NCBI GenBank assembly: GCA_900101355.1
Contig: FMUV01000021.1
Location: 1 to 38,946 of the forward strand
Origin: Ruminococcus sp. YE282
GTDB taxonomy: Bacteria; Bacillota; Clostridia; Oscillospirales; Acutalibacteraceae
DNA length: 38,946 bases
Direction of reading: 5' to 3'
Shown here: positions 1 to 8,910 of the stretch, piece by piece
Numbering within the stretch: the first letter of the stretch is position 1
Layout: each line of letters begins with the position of its first letter
Translations under genes and position numbers: made by a program
The notes under the pieces: generated by a model
What the model saw: only the letters and a program-made list of their open reading frames with translations
What the model was told of the DNA's origin: nothing
Databases searched by the model: none

Positions 1-295
1 TCATTTTAAAGGTTTTTTTACAAATATGCTCTACTTTTTTACTTTTATTTTTGTAGGCTCTTTTTGTTCTTACCCCAACTTTTATTATAGAGCCAAATAT
101 TATTTCTTTAGATAAGCAACATTCAGACCTACCGTTTCCTATATTATCTATTAATTTTAATTGCCTTAAAAACCTTTTGAATAGCAATTTACGCTTTGTT
201 TGCCTGTCTATGCTATCAATTGAATAACTTGAATGAGTTTAATGCAGGTGATATAATTTATTCAAATATTTTTAAATTGATAATTGAGGTACAAT
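1..295. other. AT-rich region upstream of the LysR gene
   Basis: No open reading frame, RNA gene or convincing terminator could be recognised. The stretch is AT-rich and presumably contains the promoter of the LysR gene, but I could not find a pair of boxes good enough to name. It starts at the window edge, so it may hold the tail of a preceding transcription unit. Confidence 0.4.
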
Positions 296-1201
296 ATGAC
301 ACTCCAACAATTAACATACATAGTGACTGTTGCCGAATGTAAAAATATCACCGAGGCGGCTGAAAAGCTTTTTATATCCCAACCAAGCCTGAGTGCGGCG
401 ATTCATAATCTTGAAAAAGAGATGGGTGTGGTGGTTTTTAACCATTCCAACAAAGGCGTTACCGTCACCAGAGAGGGCGAGGAACTTTTGTCATTTGCAC
501 GCAATCTTCTTGAACAGGCGGACATTATGAAATACCATTTTTGTCCGAATGCTAAAAGAAATCCAAAGTTTTCCGTCTCGTGTCAGCACTATTCTTTTGC
601 CGTTAATGCGTTTGTTGATGTTGTTCATGAGTATGATGCGGAAGAATACAACTTTATTTTGCGTGAAACACAAACGGGTGAAATAATATATGATGTTGCC
701 AACGGAAACAGCGAACTGGGAATACTTTATCTTTCTGATCACAATGAAGACGTATTGCGAAAGCTTCTAAGGAAAAATGACTTGGTGTTTGACGAAATAT
801 TTGAGGCTTTGCCACACGTTTTCATCAGCAAAAAACATCCCCTGTCAAGCAATCAGATTATAAGCCTCGACGAACTGAACCCATATCCTTATTTGGTATA
901 TGAGCAGGGCGAGAGAAATTCTTTTTATTTTAGCGAAGAATTTTTAAGCGTACTTGATATGCCTAAAAGTATTCAGGTTAGGGACAGGGCAACGCTCTTT
1001 AATCTTGCAATCGGGTTAAACGGTTTTACTGTAAGTTCAGGCGTGATTGACAAAGAGCTGAACGGTGAGGATATTATTGCAAAACCGCTTGTAATGGATT
1101 GCAAGATGCATATAGGTTTAATTAAAAAGAAAAACATAATGCTCAGTCGGTATGCAAATTCCTATATTGAGGCTCTTAAAAGGCACACAACCATAGCTTA
1201 A
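296..1201 (+). CDS. LysR-family transcriptional regulator
   Basis: Predicted DNA-binding regulator of 301 residues, the normal LysR length. Residues 1-60 form the winged helix-turn-helix typical of the family (LTYIVTVAECKNITEAAEKL, then a SQPSLSAAI recognition helix). The rest is the periplasmic-binding-protein-like effector domain. I chose the ATG at 296 because GAGG lies 7 bases upstream; an in-frame TTG at 284 has no such site. It lies 88 bp upstream of, and in the same direction as, the YxjG-like methionine synthase gene, so control of methionine or sulfur metabolism is a reasonable inference. The effector cannot be read from the sequence. If it does control that gene, its target is now disrupted by the inserted element. 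Confidence 0.9.
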   Translation: MTLQQLTYIVTVAECKNITEAAEKLFISQPSLSAAIHNLEKEMGVVVFNHSNKGVTVTREGEELLSFARNLLEQADIMKYHFCPNAKRNPKFSVSCQHYSFAVNAFVDVVHEYDAEEYNFILRETQTGEIIYDVANGNSELGILYLSDHNEDVLRKLLRKNDLVFDEIFEALPHVFISKKHPLSSNQIISLDELNPYPYLVYEQGERNSFYFSEEFLSVLDMPKSIQVRDRATLFNLAIGLNGFTVSSGVIDKELNGEDIIAKPLVMDCKMHIGLIKKKNIMLSRYANSYIEALKRHTTIA

Positions 1202-1289
1202 AACTATGGATAATTGTGGGCAACAAGTATTTTTCAAAAGATATTTTATGTGTTAAACTATCCTCAGAAAAATTCGGAGGAGATAAATT

Positions 1290-1655
1290 ATGAGCACATT
1301 AAAGACACCTTTTAAATATGATTTTGTAGGAAGCTTTTTAAGACCGCAGAGATTAAAGGACGCAAAAGCAAAGTATAAAAATAATGAGATTACAAAAGAC
1401 GAGTACGATAAAATCGTGAATGAAGAAATCACAAAACTTTTAGCAAAGCAGAAAGAATTGGGATTTCACGATATAACCGACGGTGAGTTCAGAAGAACAT
1501 TTTGGCACCTTGACTTTATGTGGAAATTTGAGGGCGTAGCGCACGAGGACACAGGAAACGGTGTTAAATTTGACGCTGAGCTTGCAAAGCTTGACGATAC
1601 ATATTTGATTGGCAAAATCAAGCCAAAAGCTCATCCTTTAGGCTATTTCCGATAA
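1290..1655 (+). pseudogene. 5' part of a YxjG/MetE-C-like methionine synthase gene, cut by the mobile element
   Basis: First 116 codons of a cobalamin-independent methionine-synthase-family protein (MetE C-terminal domain, YxjG/YxjH type). It starts at ATG 1290 behind GGAGGAG and carries the family N-terminus (FVGSFLRPQRL, then GFHDITDGEFRR). After the Pro codon at 1635-1637 the frame runs into element DNA and stops at 1655. Joining 1290-1639 to 14585-15350 restores one open frame (AHP-F-VEYLKFLKQF) of 371 codons, close to the length of B. subtilis YxjG/YxjH. The zinc-binding residues lie in the distal part, so this fragment cannot be catalytic by itself. Excision of the element would restore the gene exactly. 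Confidence 0.9.
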
Positions 1656-1665
1656 GGATGTTTTG
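1617..1665. other. attL: left junction of the element
   Basis: Chromosomal half-site up to CTCATCCT (ending 1637), crossover dinucleotide TT (1638-1639), then the left attP arm 1640-1665 (AGGCTATTTCC... GATAAGGATG). The arm repeats the right end in inverted orientation. This is the two-fold symmetric attP arrangement expected of large serine recombinases. The exact crossover dinucleotide is inferred from symmetry. Confidence 0.82.
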
Positions 1666-1684
1666 CCTTGTGTGTTTTGGCTGT

Positions 1685-1722
1685 GCAGGACGGGTCGTAT
1701 CTGGTTGCCCGTCCTGCTTTTT
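1685..1722 (+). terminator. Intrinsic terminator just inside the left end
   Basis: GCAGGACGGG (1685-1694) pairs perfectly with CCCGTCCTGC (1708-1717) and is followed by TTTTT on the plus strand. It would stop transcription entering from the truncated methionine synthase gene before it runs antisense through the recombinase, which ends at 1729 on the other strand. Confidence 0.8.
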
Positions 1723-1728
1723 CTGCTG

Positions 1729-3366
1729 TTAAGCTACTTCTTCGTTTTTTTGTTCGGCAAGGTTACCGATGTAGCGGAAGTAGATGTCAATCTGTTGTGG
1801 AGCGGTCTTGCTGTGTTTGACCGCGCGTTCATGAACAACTATCTTGCTGATGAAGGTACGCAATATCTCAGGTGTCAATTCTGTTATGCAGACATACTTC
1901 TTCGCTAAATCCATGAAATGCTGAACATTCGTACACTCGCTGTTGAGGGCGGCGATCTCCTTGTTGAGTTCAGGCAGTTTGCTTTCCAACTCCTTCTGCT
2001 CGTCGTTGTAATCTGCCGACAGCATTCTGTACTGCTCGTCGCTGATACGTCCGAGGACGTTGTCCTCATACAGACGCTTGAACAGCGATTTCAGCTCCTT
2101 GATTCGCTTTTCTGCCTTTGCCAGCTCAGAGGTTTTGGCGTTGAGTTCCCTGCGGGCTTGTGAAGAGCTCTTTCTGCTGATATAATCAACAAATTCTTTT
2201 GTGTTGTTGCGGGCGTAATATAACGCCTTATTGATTTCTTCCAGCACGATCACGTCCAGAACACTCTCGCGAATTTTGTGAGGTGTGCATATTTCTTCAC
2301 CTAAGTGTTTGCGATAGCGGCTGCAAATAAAACCAAAATTTTCAGGTTTCCATGCGCGTTTTCTTACAAAATAATGCTTGCAGCCACAATCGGCACAGTA
2401 AACTAATCCGCTAAACTTGCTCACCTCACCCATAGAGGTTTTGCGCCGTTTACCACCGCGTACCTCTCTGACAATATCCCACGTTTCCTTGCTGATAATC
2501 GGCTCATGTGTGTTTTCAAAGCGGTATTGCTCCTCTTTAGGACGTGCGACCACACGCTTATCCTTAAACGATACTACCGATGATTTCCACATTACCGTGT
2601 GTCCGAGATACACCTCGTTGTCAAGAATATTGCCAACGGTTTTCCCATTCCAGCCATAAGGGTCGTTGATGTCGGTTTTGCCAAGAAAGCCGTCATGTAG
2701 ATAACGGTACATAGAAGGCTTGTAAATTTCCTTCTCTTTGAGAATAGCGGCAATTGCATTCGGACCGTTACCCTCGGCGCAGAGATTGTAAATCAACTTC
2801 ACGACGGGGGCGGTTTCCTCATTCACCAGCAGACTGTACTTCTTTCCGCTCGCAGGGTCGGGACGATAGCCGTAAGGGATTCTATCGTTCAGCCGTTCTC
2901 CGCGCTCGGCTTTTGCCTTGAACACGGAGCGGATTTTCTTGCTTGTATCCCTCGCGTACCATTCGTTGAAGAGATTCTTGAACGGCGCAAGCTCATTGTT
3001 GTCGCTGAACAGTGAGTCATAGTTATCGTTGATAGCAATATACCTTACTCCGTATCTCGGAAATACGAACTCGGTAAAATTACCGACCTCAATATAATTC
3101 CTGCCAAGTCGGGATAAATCCTTGGTGATAACGATTCCAACCTTGCCCGCTTCAATCAGCTTGTACATCTCCTGAAAGCCGGGACGTTCAAAGCTAACGC
3201 CTGAGTAACCGTCATCAATGAACACGCGAACGTTTGGAAAGCAATTATCTTCAGCGTATTTTTCGAGGATTGCTCTTTGATGCACAATACTGTCGCTGTC
3301 CCCAACATTGAGGTCATCCTTTGAAAGACGGCAGTATAGTGCGGTTATTTTATCTTGGTTTTACAT
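1729..3366 (-). pseudogene. Large serine recombinase (integrase) with TAA at codon 2
   Basis: Large serine recombinase that would catalyse integration and excision at the TT core. In order: resolvase catalytic domain with CRLSKDD (nucleophile Ser codon 3322-3324) and VFIDDGYSGVSFERPGF; Recombinase domain; zinc ribbon with CADC and a later Cys pair; coiled-coil/DUF4368-like C-terminus. The minus strand reads AGGAAGGAGCAAATTATT then ATG (3364-3366), immediately TAA (3361-3363), then AACCAAGATAAAATA in frame with the whole protein. The in-frame stop blocks the only well-placed ATG. The next usable start, GTG at 3283-3285, would delete the catalytic serine. So the gene looks inactivated by one substitution unless a near-cognate codon such as ATA (3346-3348) is used or the base is a sequencing error. 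It lies about 90 bp from the left end, the usual place for an integrase. Confidence 0.85.
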
Positions 3367-3462
3367 AATAATTTGCTCCTTCCTGTTGTCAAACCGATTG
3401 GGAGTCTGTGCGTTTTCGCAACAAAACAATACCCCCAATCGGATGAAATGTCCAGCTATTTT

Positions 3463-3696
3463 TTAGGACGCTTTCTCTAATTCAGTATCAATCAGGTGCT
3501 TCACGCCGTCTGTGATACTTTGCTTACCATCCATATCAAAAATGGAATTGACGATATAATTTTTCCTGTCAATGGAGTATTGGTGCTGTGTAACCAACTT
3601 TCCGTCCTTGATACTGAACGAGGTTCTGCGGTTAATTGCCGCCGCTACAGACGGCTGATAATCTTTTTCATTGCTGATTCTAATTTCATCAATCAA
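3463..3696 (-). CDS. TnpW-like small transposon protein
   Basis: Small protein of about 77 residues between relaxase and recombinase. Its C-terminal half (YSIDRKNYIVNSIFDMDGKQ, then ITDGVKHLIDTELEKA) follows the pattern of the TnpW family found beside serine recombinases in Clostridia elements: aromatic beta-strands, then a helix ending in a charged tail. The N-terminal 30 residues are less typical. The start is uncertain; the frame opens with TTG at 3694-3696 and no strong ribosome site stands at the right distance. Its function is unknown in the family; a role as accessory or directionality factor is only a guess from position. Confidence 0.6.
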   Translation of the reverse strand: MIDEIRISNEKDYQPSVAAAINRRTSFSIKDGKLVTQHQYSIDRKNYIVNSIFDMDGKQSITDGVKHLIDTELEKAS

Positions 3697-3715
3697 TAAT
3701 GATCCCTGTTCCTTT

Positions 3716-4927
3716 CTATAGTTTCATAGAGAAGCCTTCGTACTCATCTTCATCTTCGCCGTCATCATAATCGTCGTAGTCATAATCATCAGCACCGAAG
3801 ATTTCCTCGAGGATTTCTTCTCTGGTTTTGTATTCTTCTTGTTCGTAATCCAGCTCTTGTTTGGGCGTTTCATTTACTGTGTTGGATATCATGCCGATAC
3901 CTAAGCCGAGAACTGTACCGAGAGCGGAGCCATTTTCTTCCGCTTCAATACGTTTTCTACGCTCGTCGGGGTCTTCGGAATCGTTGTCAATGATTTTGGA
4001 AACGGCTCCGGCAAGGCTGTTGATTTCGCTACCGACGTTGGAGTATCTGTCTGCTATCCTTTGCGTTTCAGCTTTGGATTGGGCACGTTCTCTGATGTGT
4101 TGCTCGTAAAGCTCGCGCGAAGTTTCCCAGCCTGTCGGTTGCTTTTCTCCGTAAGGATACTCTCTTTGCAGGAACTCACGCTCGATATTTTCCTTGAGAT
4201 ATTTCTCGTCGTGGAGCTTAATGTCACGGCAGCTTTTGCCGTTGGGACAGTGAAAGGTGAGATATTTTCTCTTATCTGTCCACGTCATGTGGTAGCCGAG
4301 GATGGACATGTTACGGATCAAGTCGTCCTTGCTACCGCTATATGACATCGCTGTGTCGATATCTTTTGCCAGCTTTTCCTTCCAACTATTGCCCCTTAAC
4401 CTTGCGCGATACTCTCTTGACGACATACTATTTTTGCAGCCTCGGTACGGTTGCAGCACAGAAAGTCCGTGAGCGATACAGATTTCGTCGCTGAGTTTTC
4501 TCAAATGTTTGAGCGTAGACGGCGATTGCCGCAGTTTCTTTCCCGACTCAAAGCCGACGGAATTGATGACGAAGTGGCTGTGAATATGCTCCCTGTCGCA
4601 ATGAGTTGTGACCAGAACCTCATGACCTGACCAAGCCTTTTCAGCAAATTCAAGCGCGATTTCGTGCGCCTGTTCGGGGGTAATCTTCTCTTTCGGAGAG
4701 AAGGATTGTGCGTAGTGGTAGAAGAAGAATCCGTTGTCTTTGCCGTAAACCTTCTTGGTTGCCATGAATTCTTGGAAGGCATTTGCACCGTCGCAGTTGA
4801 CTCCGCTGATTAATTGCCGTTTTGATTTGTTGTCAAAGGTTTTGTATTCTTGCATACAGTAGTTGATAACCGCGCGCATGGCAAAACGGTTTTGCCGGTG
4901 TTCGGGGATATACATGACCGTTGCCAT
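3716..4927 (-). CDS. Relaxase / mobilization nuclease (MOBP-like)
   Basis: Predicted relaxase of 403 residues that nicks oriT and pilots the strand during mobilization by a helper conjugation system. The HUH metal-binding motif is present as HCDREHIHSHFVINSV around residues 108-123. The N-terminus has the YIPEHRQNRF and NYCMQEYKT segments typical of Firmicutes mobilization relaxases; a tyrosine there is the likely nucleophile. The C-terminus is strongly acidic (DDYDYDDYDDGEDEDEYE), a possible protein-interaction tail. It starts 2 bp after the mobC stop, with GGAGGTGATTAACG before ATG, so the two are translationally linked. I see no frameshift or stop in it. Confidence 0.9.
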   Translation of the reverse strand: MATVMYIPEHRQNRFAMRAVINYCMQEYKTFDNKSKRQLISGVNCDGANAFQEFMATKKVYGKDNGFFFYHYAQSFSPKEKITPEQAHEIALEFAEKAWSGHEVLVTTHCDREHIHSHFVINSVGFESGKKLRQSPSTLKHLRKLSDEICIAHGLSVLQPYRGCKNSMSSREYRARLRGNSWKEKLAKDIDTAMSYSGSKDDLIRNMSILGYHMTWTDKRKYLTFHCPNGKSCRDIKLHDEKYLKENIEREFLQREYPYGEKQPTGWETSRELYEQHIRERAQSKAETQRIADRYSNVGSEINSLAGAVSKIIDNDSEDPDERRKRIEAEENGSALGTVLGLGIGMISNTVNETPKQELDYEQEEYKTREEILEEIFGADDYDYDDYDDGEDEDEYEGFSMKL

Positions 4928-4929
4928 CG

Positions 4930-5367
4930 TTAATCACCTCCCGGCAAGTTGAAAATCGCGTCGTAGATTTTGCGCTGACCTTCGATAACGGAATTGAAAT
5001 TACCGAAGAAGAACCGCTTGGAATTCACCTTCCGCGCGATTTGGTTGATGTTGTTGCCGATGCGTTTCAGCTCCACAAGCACATCAGACAAATCCGTTAC
5101 CTTGATTTCTGTGTTGCGTGAACACTCAATCAGATAGTCCGTCAAGGTCATCTGCGCCTGCTTTGCTTTGGTGATAACCTCTTTCTTTTCTGCCGGTGTT
5201 AACCGAATTGATAGTGTTTGATTTCGTTTTCTATTTGCCGTAATTGTTACCTCCGTGGTTGATATAAAAGTGGGTTCGGGCTTCTGCCCGGCATTTTGTG
5301 TTTGGCGGACAGCCGGACGCTCTGCTTGCCTCAGCCTCAGCTGAGTAAAAGCGGGAAATAAACTCAT
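4930..5367 (-). CDS. mobC: MobC-like relaxosome protein
   Basis: Relaxosome accessory protein that binds DNA near oriT and helps the relaxase. The core (LSIRLTPAEKKEVITKAKQA, then TLTDYLIECS) is a ribbon-helix-helix-like MobC N-terminus, and the later LKRIGNNINQIARKVN is the conserved MobC motif. The frame opens at ATG 5365-5367, giving 145 residues with an unusual 42-residue extension. A strong GGAGGT (5249-5254 on the minus strand) lies 7 bases before ACG GCA AAT AGA, where family members typically begin M-A-N-R. The ancestral ATG at 5239-5241 may therefore have become ACG. If so, translation depends on weak ACG initiation or the upstream ATG. It heads the operon mobC-relaxase-tnpW-recombinase. 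Confidence 0.8.
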   Translation of the reverse strand: MSLFPAFTQLRLRQAERPAVRQTQNAGQKPEPTFISTTEVTITANRKRNQTLSIRLTPAEKKEVITKAKQAQMTLTDYLIECSRNTEIKVTDLSDVLVELKRIGNNINQIARKVNSKRFFFGNFNSVIEGQRKIYDAIFNLPGGD

Positions 5368-5607
5368 GCCGTACTCAACCCGCGTGAATGTGTATTTTGT
5401 TTCTTACAATAGGTGTACTGTATTTTTCTGTAACTTCTGCAACAGCACAGAAAAATCCAGCGTATAAGCCAAATTCGAAACTTCCGTTTCTGCTACAGAG
5501 CGCGGCGCAACTGCAACAGTGCCACAGTTGTACAACAGAAAAATATAAAGGCTTTTCTCGGCGTACAAGCCGTTTTTATGGCTCTGCCACAGTTGCCACA
5601 GAAAAAA
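5368..5607. other. Candidate oriT / iteron region
   Basis: This 240-bp gap between mobC and the DUF927-like gene is dense in short repeats. TTTTTCTGT (5423-5431) and ACAGAAAAA (5447-5455) form a 9-bp inverted repeat. TGCCACAGTTG occurs at 5520-5530 and 5585-5595, each followed within about 6 bases by CAGAAAAA. CTGCAACAG occurs twice more. Position upstream of mobC-relaxase fits oriT; repeats next to a helicase-like gene would also fit a replication origin. No nick site can be assigned from sequence alone. Confidence 0.45.
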
Positions 5608-7383
5608 TCAGGTACTGTTCACTATCTGTTCAGCCTTGAATTTGTCGAGCGCCATATAGCGACTATTCTTTCTCGCGTAACGAACAGAGACTGTGTTACT
5701 GCCTTGAGATGTTTTTATCAGACCGTCCTCGGCGAGTGTTTTCAACAGCGCTTTACTTGTCAGGCTGAAAATTTCGCCTTGCTCATTACAGAGCACCTTC
5801 ACATGGCGGTAAGCGATATCCTTATTGAGATAGAGATAATGCTCGTCCTCGAATCCGATAAAGTTTCTCGGATACGGGTCTTCGCCAATTGACAAATCCT
5901 TGTGCGTCACCGCGACCGCACCGGACTCAATCAGCGCGTATAGCTTTTTGACAAAAACAACCGAAGGCTTGTCGCTCTTGATATTTTCGCTCTGTCGCTG
6001 TGCCAAGCGGTAAAGGATTTGTTTTAATTCGTTGTCAAGGTTTTTCGCGGCAGATTCGGCGATAACCTTGTTGTCCTCTAAAAACCACAAGAGCATTTTC
6101 ATACCGATTCTCAACTCCGCTGTCATCTCAGGGACTCTGCCGTGGCAGGAAATTCCTGTCTGAATAAAATCACTTCGATAAGCGGCAAAAGATTCTTTAA
6201 GCGTTTTCACAAACTCTTTTTCAATTTTGTCCTCTTGTAGAAATTTTTTTCTAATCCATTCAGTGTAACCAAACATTACTCTGCGAAAAACTCCCTGTTC
6301 CGCATGTTCCTGAAACAATGACAGTATATTTAAGTTGATGTCGCTGTCCTTCAGCTCCAACAGAAAATACCGTGCTGTTCCACTTTCACCGATATCAGGC
6401 GGAAACTCCGAGGTGACGATTGCGTTGCCGAGCGGCGGACGTGACTCCATTGCAGAAGAATCTTTACGCAATCTGCCGCGACCTGTTCTGTCGCCATAGG
6501 CACGGACAAGTGCTTGCATGGTTGAAGTCAGCTTTCGTTCGTCATCTCTGCCGCAAGGGTGAAAATCATCAATACAGGTTAGCACATCTTTCAGAGCAAA
6601 TGCATTCTGGATAATGCTGTTCGACGTGTCACGAAATGACATTGGCAAATTACCGGCATTGAATATTCCGAAGAAGCAAAGGAACAATGCCGCCAGTGTA
6701 CTCTTGCGCGTGCCTGTTCTGCCAATGATGTTCAAAACGAATTTTGGCATACATTGCGCTTGCCTGAGAAACTCAATCAGCGGAGCCAAAAAAGTGAACG
6801 CAAACAGAATATAGATAATCTCTTTCGGAGCGAGCAATGTTTTCGTCATTGAATATACCGTTTCTAAATCCGATTTTGAAAAAGTCTGCTCCCCGCAGTA
6901 GCTTTCGAGCTTTCCCTTTAAACTGACATTAAACTTGCTGTCACCGGGTAAAAGATAATGCCACGCATTTCCTATTTTCTTCCAGCCTGTCTGTTGGTAA
7001 ATGAATTGTTGCTCTGCATTTTCGGAAGTTGACTGAATGCTGTAACGCACATGTTCCTTAACGTTTTTGCCAACCTCCAAAATACATTTGGCGCCCCATT
7101 TCTCAAACAGTCAATTGAAGGAAGGGAAGTCTTTTCCCGATACCTCTATCTCGGGAAGAGCCTCGCCGTTTGCATGTTGACCTGCCAACCGCAGAACCTT
7201 TGTTTCCGTCGCGCCGTCATCAATTGTCATCTCACTTTTGATGTACGGCGTGAAGTTGCTCAGCTTTCTGTCATAAGTGCTGTGCTTTTCGGTAACCTCC
7301 ATGCAGAGGTTGCCATCTACCACCTTGTACGGAGATGGATACTGTACAAGGCTTTCTTGAGTTATTGCGTTTGTAATTGACAT
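5608..7383 (-). pseudogene. DUF927-like ATPase gene interrupted by an in-frame TGA
   Basis: Helicase-like ATPase of the DUF927 type, common on mobile elements and probably acting in element replication or processing. The C-terminal part has a Walker A-like GRTGTRKST and a Walker B-like CIDDFHP. The gene should start at ATG 7381-7383 (MSITNAITQESLVQY). About 90 codons later the frame meets TGA at 7111-7113 and then continues without shift (LFEKWGAKCI, then EVGKNVKEHVRY) to 5608. The two open frames are thus one gene of about 591 codons with one nonsense codon; the context GKDFPSFN-stop-LFEKWG suggests a former TGG tryptophan. A TTG at 7078-7080 could restart an N-terminally shortened protein, but I see no good ribosome site there. 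Confidence 0.8.
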
Positions 7384-7513
7384 AGTTGTCACAGCCTTTC
7401 TTGTAAGATTTTTTTGTGAAACACAACGCTTCCACACTAAAAAGTGGGAGTAGTATTCATATTTGCAAACAATCATAAACATCAGCTCCTTTTAAGGTTT
7501 TGGGCATAGAAAA

Positions 7514-7549
7514 ATCCCTATAACTTGCCATTTGTCAAGCTATAGGGAT
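7514..7549 (-). terminator. Early terminator in the leader of the DUF927-like gene
   Basis: On the minus strand ATCCCTATAGCTTG (7549-7536) pairs with CAAGTTATAGGGAT (7527-7514) with one mismatch, then TTTTTC. It begins only about 18 bases after the predicted start site of the promoter at 7574-7603, so most transcripts could end near base 60 of the leader unless antitermination occurs. Confidence 0.7.
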
Positions 7550-7573
7550 GATTGATTTTTTCTCTTCGTTTTT

Positions 7574-7603
7574 ATTATACCGGATTTTACAAACTCGCGT
7601 CAA
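7574..7603 (-). promoter_or_regulatory. Sigma-A-type promoter for the mobility operon
   Basis: Minus-strand TTGACG (7603-7598), an 18-bp spacer, and TATAAT (7579-7574). Transcription would start near 7567 and read toward the DUF927-like gene, meeting the hairpin at 7549-7514 first. Confidence 0.65.
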
Positions 7604-7843
7604 TTGTCAGCGGTGACGGGAATTGAAACAATTTTTACAATTCTCCTGTCTGGATTGCACTGGAGATTTGCTTCAATTATATTGTGGAATTTTTCAATGC
7701 ATGGTTATTCTTTTCGCGGACAAATTAAAACCGCCAACCGACAAATTATCCTTCTAATATATAAATGTCAAATATTTTAAAAAGTCCGCTTTTTGATTTG
7801 ACAACCCGAAACCGTTTCCTGAAAATGTGTGACAAAACGAGCT

Positions 7844-7877
7844 CACCGCCCGATATTATTATCAGGCGGTGTTTTTT
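7844..7877 (+). terminator. Hairpin with T-run inside the element
   Basis: CACCGCC (7844-7850) pairs with GGCGGTG (7865-7871), followed by TTTTTT on the plus strand. It lies in the roughly 600-bp stretch (7384-7980) that has no convincing gene; the overlapping plus and minus frames there have no recognisable domain, and I regard them as spurious. Confidence 0.65.
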
Positions 7878-7980
7878 CTCCCACAAGCCGCGACAAATCG
7901 GCTGTGTTGGCTTTGTTCGGCTTGGTCGGGTACGAACACCCACCGATTCTTTCGCGCCACACGGGGCGAAACAAGGCGCG

Positions 7981-8253
7981 TTAGGTTTTCTCGCTGCTCA
8001 TAGCTTCAACCATCAGCCTGACAGCCAAAGAGAAACCCCGGCAAAACGCATCGCATTCCCCGAGGTTCATAAGCTCATTGTGGTTGTCTTTGATTTTTTG
8101 AAGAATGGCATTTTGCTGCTCCGTCAGCGTATCCGATAATTCCTGCTCATGACGAACTACATCTTTTGCCGTGATATAGTATTCGCTGTCACGGGCAACT
8201 TCATATTCGTGCGGAGCGATATTGCCATAGTAGAGATTTTCGAGTGTGGTCAT
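7981..8253 (-). CDS. DUF6809-like small protein
   Basis: Small soluble protein of about 90 residues. The start MTTLENLYYGNIAPHE at ATG 8251-8253 follows AAGGACGGTGACAAC. The N-terminal LENLYYGNI pattern and the following helix-rich, Glu/Gln-rich body resemble the DUF6809 family, often found on Clostridia mobile elements beside recombinase and relaxase genes. The function is unknown in the family. It stands alone, upstream of the promoter and terminator that serve the DUF927-like gene, so it is probably a separate transcription unit. Confidence 0.65.
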   Translation of the reverse strand: MTTLENLYYGNIAPHEYEVARDSEYYITAKDVVRHEQELSDTLTEQQNAILQKIKDNHNELMNLGECDAFCRGFSLAVRLMVEAMSSEKT

Positions 8254-8358
8254 TGTTGTCACCGTCCTTCCAAGCACAACAACATACCACAGAAAGGATA
8301 AGAGTCCAGATATTTTTTCAAAACTTTTAACGATTAGTGATAGGTTTCTTCGTTTTCC

Positions 8359-8862
8359 ATGGTATTATTAGTGAAAGGACCTTTCGAGTAAGCGGCGTCG
8401 TTTGAGATATACAGTGATAACACACTTGTAAAAAAGATTATCGAACCGTTCAAAATAGACGGAGGTATAATTAGAGCCTATACCGATAACGAGGAAGCGC
8501 TTCTTAACGGTGATAACATTCTGTTTATCAAGAGCATTGTACAGTACCCACATGGAGCAGTAGGTGATTATATCTGCGGTATTGAAATGCAGTATTATGT
8601 GCCAAACGACATGATGAATGCCGGCAAAGATATCCAAGCAAAAATATTTAATGAGGACGGCAATGAAATTGCCATGACAAACTCGCTTCAAAACGGTGAT
8701 CGCAGCAGTAACGGAATGATGATGCTCAGAAGCTACGGTTTTCCCAACAACCGAAATGTAAAGGTCGTTCTTTATGACGCGAACACGGAAGAAAACAAAC
8801 CGATACAGGAGTATAATGTAACGCTGAACGACCTTGAATTATCTCTCGATTTTGAGGATTAA
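8359..8862 (+). pseudogene. Remnant of an unrecognised gene
   Basis: The frame from ATG 8359 meets TAA at 8389-8391, then stays open to 8862. The part after the stop reads as a real protein (FEIYSDNTLVKKIIEPFKID... RAYTDNEEALLNGDNILFIK... VKVVLYDANTEENKPI...), but the first usable ATG is at 8587, giving only 91 residues. I do not recognise the family; alternating hydrophobic and polar residues suggest a beta-sandwich. A terminator follows at 8911, supporting a former transcription unit. Either a longer gene lost its 5' end or one nonsense change broke a 167-codon gene. It is the only plus-strand gene inside the element. Confidence 0.5.
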
Positions 8863-8910
8863 CGATACGTTAATTTCTTGAATATGATATATCTCTTCCA
8901 AACAGGCAGT

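Noticed and set aside
1202..1289. SAM or other methionine riboswitch before the methionine synthase gene
   Set aside because: The interval is only 88 bp and shows no S-box or T-box conserved elements.
1729..3285. Recombinase read as a complete gene from GTG 3285
   Set aside because: This would omit the catalytic serine motif CRLSKDD, which is plainly encoded in frame just upstream.
7746..8139. Overlapping plus and minus open frames of 65 and 124 codons
   Set aside because: Neither has a recognisable domain or good ribosome site; they overlap each other, a terminator at 7844 and the DUF6809-like gene.
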